Positions 41,146-49,796 of a stretch of 64,000 nt of DNA are shown here, piece after piece; positions within the stretch are counted from its first letter, which is position 1, and the number at the start of each line of letters is the position of its first letter. The position numbers and the translations under genes were made by a program. The notes under the pieces were generated by a model. The model had not been told where the DNA came from. It ran no database searches and was given only the letters and a program-made list of their open reading frames with translations. The DNA is from Pseudomonas asturiensis (GTDB taxonomy: Bacteria > Pseudomonadota > Gammaproteobacteria > Pseudomonadales > Pseudomonadaceae), in contig NZ_FRDA01000004.1 of assembly GCF_900143095.1 (NCBI RefSeq), positions 323,265 to 387,264 of the forward strand. The letters are read 5' to 3'.

Positions 41146-42747
41146 TCAGTGCTCGCGTATCTGCTTCCATTCGATCCCGAAGCGGCCGAGGTATTTACGC
41201 AGCCTGTCCGCATCATTGGGGTTCGCCTTGTTCAGGCGTGAAACCCCGAACAACTGGCGTCCGGCGCTCGACAGGCTGTCGGCTTTTTTGCAGGCCTCAA
41301 GCACTGCATTGAGCTGCAGCCGGTCGAACAGGTCCAGTTCGAGGTTGTCATCCAGCAGTGCTGTCGTCGTTTCGCGCGGCTGATTCAGGCCCCAGGCATA
41401 GCGCAGCCGGTCGATTTCTTCTGCAACCTGATCCTCATTAATGCGGCCGCTGTCTGCCAGTGTGGCCATGCGTGTAATGGAGGCCGACAGCTCACGGAAG
41501 TTGCCCAGCCAGACCGCTTCGCTGGAGCAGGCGAAGGTGACATAGCGCCTGCGCGCCTGCTGATTGAAGCCGACCATGCTACCCAGTTCCCGTGCATGGC
41601 GCTCCAGCTCGAAATCAATGTTGGGCTCGATGTCCTCACGGCGTCCCGCCAGGCCTGGCAGTTCGAAGGTCCAGAGATTTATCCGTGCATACAAATCTTC
41701 CCGGAAGAGACCTTGCAGCACGCGTTCGCGCAAGTCTCGGTGGGTGCCTGCGATGATCACGAAGTCGCTGGCCACCTCCTTGTCGGAGCCCATGGGGAAA
41801 AACCGTTTTTCTTCGATGGCCTTGAGCAGCATGGCCTGCTCGTCGGCGCCCAGTTCGCCGATTTCATCCAGAAACAGCATGCCGCCATCGGCAGAGCGCA
41901 GCAGGCCGTCGCGTGCGTTCTGGGCCCCGGTGAACGCACCTTTGACATGACCGAACAGCGCCGACATGGCTCCGTCGCCTCGCAGGGTGGCGCAGTTCAC
42001 TTCCACGAAGCGCCCCTGAACCTGATGCCGATTGCGCTTGAGCTCGTGGATTCGCCTTGCCAGAAATGACTTGCCCGCGCCGGTCGGTCCGATCAGCAGC
42101 ATGGGAGCCTTGGAACGTACCGCTACGCGCTCGATCTGTTCAATGGAACGATTGAAGGCCGGATTGCGTGTGGCGATGCCCGACTTCAGGAACGCCAGGC
42201 CTTCCAGGCGCTTGCTGGCAAACCGCGAGGCGATGCGGTCATAGCGAGACAGGTCCAGGTCGATGAGCGTGTATTTGCCGGAGGCGGGTTGGTGTGGATC
42301 GCTGCGTTTTGACGGTGATGTCTGAATCAGGCGGGCCGGCAGGTAGCGGGCTTCGGTCAGCAGGAACCAGCAGATCTGGGCGACGTGAGTACCTGTGGTG
42401 ATATGCACCAGATAATCTTCGCGGTCGGTGTCGAAGGTGTAGGCCGTGGTGAAGTCGTGCAGAGCACCATAGACCTCTTCGAAATCCCACGGATTTTTCA
42501 ACGTCATGGGGTGCAGGCGTACCTCGGTTTCCGGCGAAATTTGCCGGATATCGGCCGCCACGCGCTGAGCCAGGCTGACGTCTCGGGCGTCAATCCCGTG
42601 GATCAGTTCCAGGCGATGGATCAGCACATCGTCCTGCTGACACAGGCTGACGCTGGGGCGCCAGTGATTCCAGCGATTCGCACCTTTGCCCACGCGATCA
42701 AGGGTTGCGCCGATGAAGCCGATCGCAACGGTGCGTCTGGATGTCAT
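41146..42747 (-). CDS. rtcR: sigma-54-dependent RNA-repair regulator with CARF-type sensor
   Basis: A 533-residue enhancer-binding protein. Residues 1-180 form the RtcR sensor, which has the CARF Rossmann-type fold, with the HITTGTHVAQICWFLLTEAR segment typical of that domain. The AAA+ domain has Walker A GPTGAGKS (220-227), the sigma-54 contact GAFTGA (270-275) and Walker B LFLDEIG (291-297). A C-terminal DNA-binding helix region follows. RtcR is known to respond to RNA with damaged ends and to switch on rtcB and rtcA. It is divergent from rtcB, with 250 bp between the starts. Confidence 0.96.
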   Translation of the reverse strand: MTSRRTVAIGFIGATLDRVGKGANRWNHWRPSVSLCQQDDVLIHRLELIHGIDARDVSLAQRVAADIRQISPETEVRLHPMTLKNPWDFEEVYGALHDFTTAYTFDTDREDYLVHITTGTHVAQICWFLLTEARYLPARLIQTSPSKRSDPHQPASGKYTLIDLDLSRYDRIASRFASKRLEGLAFLKSGIATRNPAFNRSIEQIERVAVRSKAPMLLIGPTGAGKSFLARRIHELKRNRHQVQGRFVEVNCATLRGDGAMSALFGHVKGAFTGAQNARDGLLRSADGGMLFLDEIGELGADEQAMLLKAIEEKRFFPMGSDKEVASDFVIIAGTHRDLRERVLQGLFREDLYARINLWTFELPGLAGRREDIEPNIDFELERHARELGSMVGFNQQARRRYVTFACSSEAVWLGNFRELSASITRMATLADSGRINEDQVAEEIDRLRYAWGLNQPRETTTALLDDNLELDLFDRLQLNAVLEACKKADSLSSAGRQLFGVSRLNKANPNDADRLRKYLGRFGIEWKQIREH

Positions 42748-42893
42748 ATTTATACCTTGAGATAAAAGACGATAAAAAATAATAGATTTTTAACGCGATG
42801 CTGTCTCGGGTGTTCACGACATTAAGAGCTAATTGATTTTTTAATCATTTAAAAACAATAAGTTATGAATAAAAGCCTGGGTTGCTGGAAAGC

Positions 42894-42909
42894 TGGCACG
42901 GCCGCTGCA
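42894..42909 (+). promoter_or_regulatory. sigma-54 promoter of rtcB-rlaP-rtcA
   Basis: TGGCACGGCCGCTGCA: the -24 GG (42895-42896) and -12 GC (42907-42908) are exactly ten bases apart, with TGGCAC a full match to the -24 element. It is 89-104 bp before the rtcB ATG, downstream of the divergent rtcR gene. Confidence 0.88.
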
Positions 42910-42997
42910 ATACCTTATCCATGGAAATCGCCGGCTTTACCATACGAGCGCCGGCCAGTCAGTGCGCCGAACCCTCGGCATGAAGAGAGTAGAAAAC

Positions 42998-44224
42998 ATG
43001 GAAAAGACCACCTACCAATTGCTGGAAGTCGCAAACGGCAAGCCTATCAAGATGTGGACCCAAGGCGTTCCTGTGGAAAGCGAGGCGCGCCAGCAGTTGA
43101 TGAATACGGCCAGCATGCCCTTCATCTTCAAGCACCTGGCAGTCATGCCTGATGTCCACCTGGGCAAGGGATCGACCATTGGCAGCGTGATCCCCACCGT
43201 GGGGGCAATTATTCCGGCGGCGGTGGGTGTGGATATCGGTTGCGGGATGATCGCTGCGCGCACGTCACTCACGGCAAACGACCTGCCGGACAACCTGTTC
43301 GGTCTTCGTAGCGCGATCGAGCAGGCTGTGCCTCATGGCCGGACCTCGACACGTGGCGGTCGGGACAAGGGCGCGTGGGGCGATATTCCACAGCAGGCCG
43401 ATCAGGTGTGGGAGGCGTTGGCGCCAGGTTTCAAGGCGCTGACGGACAAGTACCCGCAACTGGCCAAAAGCAACAACCGTCAGCATCTGGGTACGCTGGG
43501 CTCGGGCAACCACTTCATCGAGGTCTGCCTGGATGAAGCCGACCGGGTCTGGTTCATGCTGCACAGCGGCTCGCGTGGCGTGGGCAATGCAATCGGTACG
43601 CTGTTCATCCAGATGGCACAGGCCGATATGCGTCAGCACATCGCCAACCTTCCGGACCGCGATCTGGCGTACTTCGAGGAGGGCAGTCAACATTTCGATG
43701 ATTACGTGCAGGCCGTCGGCTGGGCTCAGGATTTCGCCCGGCAGAACCGCGAACTGATGATGCAGGCCGTGATTCAGGCGACTCGCAAGGTCATCAGCAA
43801 GCCCTTTGAGGTGGCGCTGGAAGCGGTGAACTGTCACCACAACTACGTGCAGAAAGAGCGGCATTTCGGCGAAGACGTGCTGGTCACCCGCAAAGGTGCT
43901 GTGTCGGCGAGGAAGGGTGAACTGGGGATTATTCCGGGTTCCATGGGCGCGAAAAGCTTCATCGTGCGCGGACTGGGCAACGAGGAATCATTCTGCTCCT
44001 GCAGCCACGGTGCCGGTCGCACCATGAGCCGTACCAAAGCCAAGAGCACGTTCACGGTCGAGGACCAGATCCTTGCCACGGCGCACGTGGAGTGCCGCAA
44101 GGATGCGGCGGTCATTGATGAAATCCCGATGGCCTACAAGGACATCGACAAGGTCATGCATGCGCAGCGTGAACTGGTGGAAGTGATGCACACCCTGCGG
44201 CAGGTGGTGTGTGTGAAAGGTTAA
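42998..44224 (+). CDS. rtcB: RNA-splicing/repair ligase RtcB
   Basis: A 408-residue GTP-dependent ligase that joins 2',3'-cyclic-phosphate and 5'-OH RNA ends. It has the same length as the E. coli enzyme. Visible motifs are LAVMPDVHLGKGSTIGSVIP, VGVDIGCGM (metal Cys), GSGNHFIEVCLDE, LHSGSRGVGN, NCHHNYVQKERHFGED and GSMGAKSFIVRG, then CSCSHGAGR with His337, the guanylylated residue. It starts at the ATG at 42998, behind the sigma-54 promoter; a longer frame to 42962 is possible but not needed. It is followed by rlaP. Confidence 0.97.
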   Translation: MEKTTYQLLEVANGKPIKMWTQGVPVESEARQQLMNTASMPFIFKHLAVMPDVHLGKGSTIGSVIPTVGAIIPAAVGVDIGCGMIAARTSLTANDLPDNLFGLRSAIEQAVPHGRTSTRGGRDKGAWGDIPQQADQVWEALAPGFKALTDKYPQLAKSNNRQHLGTLGSGNHFIEVCLDEADRVWFMLHSGSRGVGNAIGTLFIQMAQADMRQHIANLPDRDLAYFEEGSQHFDDYVQAVGWAQDFARQNRELMMQAVIQATRKVISKPFEVALEAVNCHHNYVQKERHFGEDVLVTRKGAVSARKGELGIIPGSMGAKSFIVRGLGNEESFCSCSHGAGRTMSRTKAKSTFTVEDQILATAHVECRKDAAVIDEIPMAYKDIDKVMHAQRELVEVMHTLRQVVCVKG

Positions 44225-44272
44225 ATCGTAGACGGGGCACAGGGTGCTTCGTCTGGTAAGGAATGAAGGAAA

Positions 44273-45079
44273 ATGAAAAGGGAATCTACCGAGTCTCATC
44301 CGCTTGACGACGCCATGCGTGCGCGGGTCCTGAATGAGCTTGCGCGCATCGAGCGTGAGCGCAATGTCACGGTGTTGTACGCCTGCGAGTCGGGCAGTCG
44401 TGCCTGGGGGTTCGCCTCCACCGACAGCGACTACGACGTGCGCTTCGTCTATGTGGAAAAGCCTGAATGGTTCGTTCAGGTTGACTCAGGTCGGGATGTG
44501 ATCGAGCGTCCGCTTGATGACGAGCTGGATGTGAGTGGCTGGGAGCTTCGCAAGACCCTGGGGTTGTTGCGCAAGTCCAACCCGACGTTGCTCGAATGGC
44601 TCGACTCGCCGCTGGTGTATCGCAGCGAAACCGAGGCAACCGCACGGCTGCGGGCATTGGCCGAGGCGTTCTACAGTCCGCCTGCTGCGCGTCACCACTA
44701 CCTGTCGATGGCCCGAAAGAACTTCCGCGGTTATCTGCAGGGTGAAAGCGTGCGTTTCAAGAAATACTTCTACGTGCTGAGGCCTTTGCTGGCAGTGCGC
44801 TGGATCGATCAGGGGCGAGGCAGGCCGCCAATGACCTTCGCAGAACTGTTGAGTACGGTGGATGACCCGCTGCTACTCGATGAGGTCTCTGAGCTGCTGG
44901 TGCTCAAACGCAGCGCCGATGAGGCTGCCTATGGGCCAAGGCGTCCGGCACTGCACGCGTTCATCGCGGCGGAGCTTGATCGTAGCGTGCCCGCGTTGCC
45001 GAGAGCCCGGGGCGACAGTGCGTTGCTGGATCGCTACCTGAGGGACACTGTCGCGTGTTACGCACGGAGCCAGACATGA
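44273..45079 (+). CDS. RlaP-family nucleotidyltransferase (RNA-repair associated)
   Basis: A 268-residue predicted DNA-polymerase-beta-like nucleotidyltransferase. The catalytic signature is CESGSRAWGFASTDSDYDVR (GS-x-x-x-G...D-x-D, about residues 38-57), with a third acidic residue in DELDVSGWEL. Downstream there is KNFRGYLQGESVRFKKYFY, which matches the RlaP (YcgL-type, COG3541) family, often found with Rtc genes and suggested to modify RNA 3' ends or trim repair substrates. It starts 48 bp after rtcB, and its stop overlaps the rtcA ATG (ATGA). The reaction is not established for this protein. Confidence 0.88.
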   Translation: MKRESTESHPLDDAMRARVLNELARIERERNVTVLYACESGSRAWGFASTDSDYDVRFVYVEKPEWFVQVDSGRDVIERPLDDELDVSGWELRKTLGLLRKSNPTLLEWLDSPLVYRSETEATARLRALAEAFYSPPAARHHYLSMARKNFRGYLQGESVRFKKYFYVLRPLLAVRWIDQGRGRPPMTFAELLSTVDDPLLLDEVSELLVLKRSADEAAYGPRRPALHAFIAAELDRSVPALPRARGDSALLDRYLRDTVACYARSQT

Positions 45080-46101
45080 ACAGGGACATCATCGAACTGG
45101 ATGGCTCCACAGGCGGTGGCCAGGTCCTGCGCAGCGCCTTGAGCCTGTCCATGGTCACCGGCCGTGCGCTGCACATTCATCACATCCGCGGTCAGCGCAG
45201 CCGGCCTGGCTTGTTGCGTCAGCACCTGACGGCGGTGCTGGCGGCCGCTACTGTGTGCGGCGCGCAGGTCAGCGGTGCCGAGCTGGGCGCTCAGGCGATC
45301 TGGTTCGAGCCGGGAGAGGTACAGGCCGGTCAGTACGAGTTCGCGATTGGCAGTGCAGGCAGTTGCACGCTGGTATTACAGACACTCCTGCCTGCGCTGC
45401 TGCACGTTGCCGAACCCAGTCAGATTGTGATCAGTGGCGGGACGCATAACCCGATGGCGCCTGCGGTGGACTTTCTGCAACAGGCATGGCTGCCACAGCT
45501 ACGACGTATGGGGGTGGATATCGAGCTGAAGCTGCTGCGCCACGGATTTGTTCCTGCCGGAGGCGGGCAGGTGCAGGCCGTTATCAAGCCATCCCGGTTG
45601 ACGCCCCTGCATGTGCATGATCGCGGAGAGCAACGTGGGCGTTATGCCGTGGCGCTGTCGGCAGGCCTGCCTGAACAGGTCGCGATGCGTGAGTTGGCCC
45701 GCGTCGGTCAGCGCCTGTCGATGCTGCCTGAGCAATTGCACACGGTTGTGCTGGACCCTGAGCAGGGGCCCGGCAACGCGTTGTCACTGGTCTTCGATTA
45801 TGAGCAGGTGACCGAGGTCTTTACGGCGTTTGGCCAGTCGAACCTGCGTGCAGAAGCTGTGGCGGACTGCGTCATCGTGAAAGCTGCCGAATGGTTGCAG
45901 AGCGGTGCAGCGGTGGCCGAGCACCTGGCGGATCAGTTGCTGTTACCGATGGCACTGGCTGGCGGCGGCAGTTTCAGCACGCTACGAATGACGAACCACC
46001 TGCGAAGCAATATTGCAGTGATCGAGCGTTTCCTGCCGGTCCGCTTTGACTGCCGTGAAGAAATCCCGCATCGGTTGCTGATCGAATGTCGCGCTGCCTG
46101 A
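45076..46101 (+). CDS. rtcA: RNA 3'-terminal phosphate cyclase
   Basis: A 341-residue ATP-dependent cyclase that turns RNA 3'-phosphate ends into 2',3'-cyclic phosphates, the form RtcB can seal. Family motifs: IELDGSTGGGQVLRSALSLS, IRGQRSRPGLLRQHLTAV, GSAGSCTLVLQTLLPALL, HGFVPAGGGQV and, near the end, LAGGGSF with the nucleophile His (about 308, in NHLRSNIAVIERFLPVRF). The position 4 bp inside the rlaP stop fits coupled translation. The ATG at 45076 has GGAG; an upstream in-frame start at 45055 is rejected. Confidence 0.96.
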   Translation: MNRDIIELDGSTGGGQVLRSALSLSMVTGRALHIHHIRGQRSRPGLLRQHLTAVLAAATVCGAQVSGAELGAQAIWFEPGEVQAGQYEFAIGSAGSCTLVLQTLLPALLHVAEPSQIVISGGTHNPMAPAVDFLQQAWLPQLRRMGVDIELKLLRHGFVPAGGGQVQAVIKPSRLTPLHVHDRGEQRGRYAVALSAGLPEQVAMRELARVGQRLSMLPEQLHTVVLDPEQGPGNALSLVFDYEQVTEVFTAFGQSNLRAEAVADCVIVKAAEWLQSGAAVAEHLADQLLLPMALAGGGSFSTLRMTNHLRSNIAVIERFLPVRFDCREEIPHRLLIECRAA

Positions 46102-46109
46102 ATGCAAAC

Positions 46110-46448
46110 TCACGCGTCCTGATGACCCAGCAGTCGTTCGATCTGCGCCTGCTCCCATCCGCTGAGCAGGCTCACCGGGTCGGTACGTGACCAGTCTTGC
46201 GCCGACCCTTGCTGGCCGTGCTCATTTACACAGCGCAGGCATCGGGTCACCCGGTCGCCTGCCATTTCCAGCGTCAGGTGCCAGCCCTCGATGTCGGCGT
46301 GTATCAGGGTCGACTCGCCCTGATCCAGGCGGCGCAGCGAGCGTACGCCCAGCGCTGCCTCTTTCAAGCGTTGATAAGCCTCACGGGCGCTCAAGGTGGG
46401 GGCAGGTGTCATGGCGTATGCGATCAGGCTGAAAAGGGCGCTCAGCAT
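46110..46448 (-). CDS. small exported hypothetical protein
   Basis: A 112-residue protein from ATG 46448: MLSALFSLIAYAMTPAPTLS gives a probable signal or anchor, followed by a mixed alpha/beta domain with a CLRCVN pair of cysteines (about residues 75-78). No family is recognised. A GTG at 46472 that overlaps the previous stop is an alternative start, with a longer leader. It is transcribed after the EthD-domain gene and converges on rtcA with an 8-bp gap. Confidence 0.65.
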   Translation of the reverse strand: MLSALFSLIAYAMTPAPTLSAREAYQRLKEAALGVRSLRRLDQGESTLIHADIEGWHLTLEMAGDRVTRCLRCVNEHGQQGSAQDWSRTDPVSLLSGWEQAQIERLLGHQDA

Positions 46449-46468
46449 AAAAGCCGTTCTCCCCGCTG

Positions 46469-47401
46469 TCACCCGGCGGGCTTTTCATCGACGGTCGCTG
46501 CACCAAAGAGCGCTTCGACTGCGGGCTGCGTCTGGTTGATCGCGCCCAGTTGGCGAATCAGTTCGGCCTGTCGGCTGCCGCGAATACCCGCCGTCGTCAT
46601 GACCCCGTCGCGTACGTAGGTGTAGACGCCGCTGACGCCGAAGGGCGTGATGTGGCTGACATGGGCGCTGATGCCGTGGGTCATCGCCTTGAAGCGCTCG
46701 CTGGCGTAGCACGTGCGTCGGGTCCAGGCTGACTCGAAGGTCAGTTCCATGAACACGATGTTCAGGCGCGGTTCGCTGGCGTAATGGGCGACATCCGGAG
46801 CGGGCGGTGCGGGCTGTTCGTTGTTGTAGGGGTCTGCAAGGTGCAGGCGCAGCTTGAGCACCTCGTCCAGACCGGCCAGGTCACGGGCCAGCGTGTCGAT
46901 GGCTTGACGTGCGGCGGCAAGGTTGCCTGGGTTCAGATGCAGGTGCAGGTGCAGACGATCCAGTGTCGAGGTTTCATTGGGTGCCGGGTCAGGCAGGCGA
47001 TCCATCAGGGTGCTGGAACCGTCCGGCACATCGTAGGCCAGGGTTTCCTCGAACATGTTCTGCTCATCGGAAAACAGAATCGCGCTGGCCTTCTGAAAGC
47101 GCTGCTGGTCCTCGGCAGACAGAAAGCCGATCTCCACGCCACCGTCCAGCACGTAGCCTTCCAGTGGCTGGACGTCTTCGATGATGGGCCACAGGTGAGC
47201 GTCCTGTTCGCGCGATAAATGGTGTTGCACGTACCAGCCCAGCCCGTCCAGACGGGCGCACAACGGGCCATGTACATCGCGCCAGTACGTGGCGAACAGT
47301 TCGTGCGGGACGCCAGGTCTGCGCAGTACAGTGGTGTACGTATTGATGACGATGCGCTGATCGCGCGCACCCTGGTTGTCGGCGAAGCGGGATGTGAGCA
47401 T
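46469..47401 (-). CDS. EthD-domain (dimeric alpha/beta-barrel) protein
   Basis: A 310-residue protein. The N-terminal third holds an EthD fold: INTYTTVLRRPGVPHELFAT with YWRDVHGPLCARLDGL, matching the family KR.GLS.eeF..yWr..HaplV pattern. The C-terminal part (about 160-300) has a second ferredoxin-like segment with DRLHLHLHLNPGNLAAARQA, so it may be a two-domain or tandem protein. EthD-type proteins act in ring or ether breakdown, but the role here is unknown. The ATG at 47401 (MLTSRF) is chosen over a 116-residue N-terminal extension that looks non-coding. It is divergent from a LysR gene. Confidence 0.75.
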   Translation of the reverse strand: MLTSRFADNQGARDQRIVINTYTTVLRRPGVPHELFATYWRDVHGPLCARLDGLGWYVQHHLSREQDAHLWPIIEDVQPLEGYVLDGGVEIGFLSAEDQQRFQKASAILFSDEQNMFEETLAYDVPDGSSTLMDRLPDPAPNETSTLDRLHLHLHLNPGNLAAARQAIDTLARDLAGLDEVLKLRLHLADPYNNEQPAPPAPDVAHYASEPRLNIVFMELTFESAWTRRTCYASERFKAMTHGISAHVSHITPFGVSGVYTYVRDGVMTTAGIRGSRQAELIRQLGAINQTQPAVEALFGAATVDEKPAG

Positions 47402-47549
47402 GAGGGCTCTCTCGGCTGGAAGTGTCTGAGTGAGGCGTCCGCGCCGCAGGTTAAGTTCAAGGAATAAGCCGGACGGGGCATGACACGCAGGCCTGCCGCC
47501 GCGTGTCAGTCGCGTTATCATCAGCGCGACCTTGCCAGCGGATAGCCCT

Positions 47550-48464
47550 ATGCAGTTGCCTGACCTGAACCTGTTGATCGCCCTGGATGCCTTGCTCGAC
47601 GAAGGCAGCGTGGTGGGCGCAGCGCGGCGCATGCACCTGAGTCCGGCGGCCATGAGCCGCACGCTGACGCGCATTCGCGAGGCCACCGGCGATCCGGTGC
47701 TGGTGCGTGCCGGGCGCGGGCTGGTGCCGACGCCCCGTGCGTTGGCCATGCAGGCGCAGGTGCGTGAGCTGGTCGAGCAGGCAGCGCAGGTGTTTCAGGC
47801 GCGTGACGACGTGGACATGACCACCCTGGAGCGCTGCTTCAATGTGCGCTCCAACGACGTGTTCTTCGGCTCTTTCGGCGCGCGGGTGCTGGAGGCGATC
47901 CGCGTCGGTGCGCCCGGCTGCACCTTGCGTTTTGTGCCCGAAGGCGCTGGCGATGATGACGCATTGCGTGAAGGCAGGATCGATCTGTACATCTCGTCAC
48001 GGCTCAATTTCGGTCCAGAGATCAAGATTCAGAATCTATTCAATACACGCTTCTGCGGGCTGGCGCGGGAAGGGCACCCGATCTTCGACGGGCCGATTAC
48101 ACCCGAGCGGTTCGCTGCCTTCGATCACGTCAGCGTGTCGCGCAGAGGGCTTGCCCGAGGACCGATTGATCCAGCCCTGGCAGAACTCGGGCTGGAGCGG
48201 CGCATCGCGCTGATCACGCCGCATTTTCACTCGGCGATTTTTGGTGTTGCCGAGTCCGACCTGATCCTGTCGTTGCCTGAGCCGGTGCTCTGGGGCCTGA
48301 AAAAAATGGGTCTGAAGATGCGTGCCTTTGCGATTCCGCTGGCGCTGGAAGGCGTATCGGTCAATCAGGCCTGGCACCCACGCTTCGACAATGACCCGGC
48401 GCACCGCTGGTTGCGGCAGACGCTCAAGCAGGTCTGTTCAGTGCCCCGGCAAATGAAACTCTAG
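47550..48464 (+). CDS. LysR-family transcriptional regulator
   Basis: A 304-residue regulator. The HTH is visible at residues 5-65 (LNLLIALDALLDEGSVVGAA, RRMHLSPAAMSRTLTRIREA, DPVLVRAGRGLVPTPRALAM). The effector domain starts at about residue 90. It is divergent from the EthD-domain gene, with about 150 bp between the starts, so that gene is its likely target. The ATG at 47550 is chosen over the upstream in-frame codon at 47532 because the HTH begins directly after it. Confidence 0.88.
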   Translation: MQLPDLNLLIALDALLDEGSVVGAARRMHLSPAAMSRTLTRIREATGDPVLVRAGRGLVPTPRALAMQAQVRELVEQAAQVFQARDDVDMTTLERCFNVRSNDVFFGSFGARVLEAIRVGAPGCTLRFVPEGAGDDDALREGRIDLYISSRLNFGPEIKIQNLFNTRFCGLAREGHPIFDGPITPERFAAFDHVSVSRRGLARGPIDPALAELGLERRIALITPHFHSAIFGVAESDLILSLPEPVLWGLKKMGLKMRAFAIPLALEGVSVNQAWHPRFDNDPAHRWLRQTLKQVCSVPRQMKL

Positions 48465-48508
48465 GCTCTGTACGACAAGTGGTCGCGCTCGCCGACTTTT
48501 CGTCTAGG

Positions 48509-48527
48509 CCTAACGTCCCACGTTAGG
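48509..48527. terminator. hairpin overlapping the TDT transporter stop codon
   Basis: CCTAACGT CCC ACGTTAGG: a perfect 8-bp stem with a 3-nt loop that contains the stop codon (48510-48512) of the minus-strand transporter gene. It may help end both convergent transcripts. Confidence 0.5.
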
Positions 48528-49670
48528 GCAGGTGGCAATGCACGGTGAAACAAACAGATGGCCGCGCCATGCGCCTGCGACGGTCCTGGTCGCGACCAGC
48601 GTCCACATCATGGCCAGCAGAGCCACCAGTGCCATGCCGACGCTGTCGAAAAAGCCCAGTTGCAAGGTCGCTCCCAGCTTCAACGTCGCCAGCGCGTACA
48701 CCCCCAGTGGAAAGGTAAAGGCCCACCAACCCAGGTTGAACTCAAGACCGGCCTTGAAGTAACGCAGCGTAATCAGCGCCGCCAGCGCCATCCACCACAA
48801 GCCCAGCCCCCAGAACAGCAGGCCGACGATCACGCCAACACCTGCAGCCACGTCGCCGATAGACGCCAGGCCGTGCGCGGCGAACACCCGAGGCGCGTCG
48901 CTCCCCATCACCAGCATGCCCAACGCGCCCGTTCCAATCGGTCCCAGTGCCAGCCAGCTGGATGCCGCCATGCTCTCATGCGGCAATTTGTGCAGCGCCA
49001 GGCGCAGCAACAGGATCACCAGAATGCTCAGCGCCACCGGCACTGAGTAGGCCCACAGCACGTAGCTGGTGATGAGCACCGTAAACTGCGATGCGCTGTC
49101 GGTCAGGTGCGGTGTCAGCAAGCCTCCGCAGGCGGCGGCCACTTCTGCGGCCACGACGGGCAGCAACCAGACGGCTGTCATCTTCTCGATACTGTGCTCC
49201 TGGCGCGTGAACATCATGAACGGAATCAGCACGCCGCATGCCAGGGCCATCGCCACGTCCAGCCACCACAGGGCTTCGGCCACGGCAAACACGTCATCGC
49301 CCCAGTGTTCTGGTCCGAACACCAGCAGGCCACTGATGATCGTCGCCAGGCCCATGGGGATCGTGCCGAAGAACATCGAAACCGTCGAATGCCCGAACAC
49401 TTGCCGCGCCTCGTCGAAAAACATCAGCCAGCGGCTGGCGTACATCACACTGAAGAGCACAAACAGGGCGACGGTGAAGAACCACAGCACCTCGCCCATG
49501 TCGCGCAGCAGGGCGATGTTGCCCGGCAGTTGCGCAAGGGCCAGGGACAGGACGCCGGTGCCCATGGTCACAGCGAACCAGTTGGGCGTGAACTGGCGAA
49601 TCGCTTCTCGCGGGCTTGATAGCGAGGCGAGGGGAGCCATGCCTTCGATCACGGTTGCAAACCTGCTCAT
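48510..49670 (-). CDS. TDT-family (TehA/SLAC1) transporter
   Basis: A 386-residue inner-membrane protein with ten hydrophobic helices. The FTPNWFAVTMGTGVLSLALA start is the TDT (tellurite-resistance/dicarboxylate transporter) signature, shared with TehA, Mae1, SSU1 and plant SLAC1. These proteins move small anions such as malate, sulfite or chloride. The GPEHWGDDVFAVAEALWWLD segment and the glycine-rich loops fit. The substrate cannot be set. It is divergent from a LysR gene that probably regulates it. Confidence 0.88.
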   Translation of the reverse strand: MSRFATVIEGMAPLASLSSPREAIRQFTPNWFAVTMGTGVLSLALAQLPGNIALLRDMGEVLWFFTVALFVLFSVMYASRWLMFFDEARQVFGHSTVSMFFGTIPMGLATIISGLLVFGPEHWGDDVFAVAEALWWLDVAMALACGVLIPFMMFTRQEHSIEKMTAVWLLPVVAAEVAAACGGLLTPHLTDSASQFTVLITSYVLWAYSVPVALSILVILLLRLALHKLPHESMAASSWLALGPIGTGALGMLVMGSDAPRVFAAHGLASIGDVAAGVGVIVGLLFWGLGLWWMALAALITLRYFKAGLEFNLGWWAFTFPLGVYALATLKLGATLQLGFFDSVGMALVALLAMMWTLVATRTVAGAWRGHLFVSPCIATCPNVGR

Positions 49671-49796
49671 TGCGTTCTCCTGCTGACGGTTCTGGTTGTT
49701 GGGGTCAGTTTAAGGAGGTGCGGATAATTCTCTAAACGGGTAATCTCGATTCCCGTTACCTGTTATTCAGGTTGATTAGCATTCGGGAGTTATCGT

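Noticed and set aside
41146..42747. CARF-type domain as evidence of a CRISPR system.
   Set aside because: The domain belongs to RtcR, beside rtcB. There are no repeats, cas genes or spacer-like sequences in the window.
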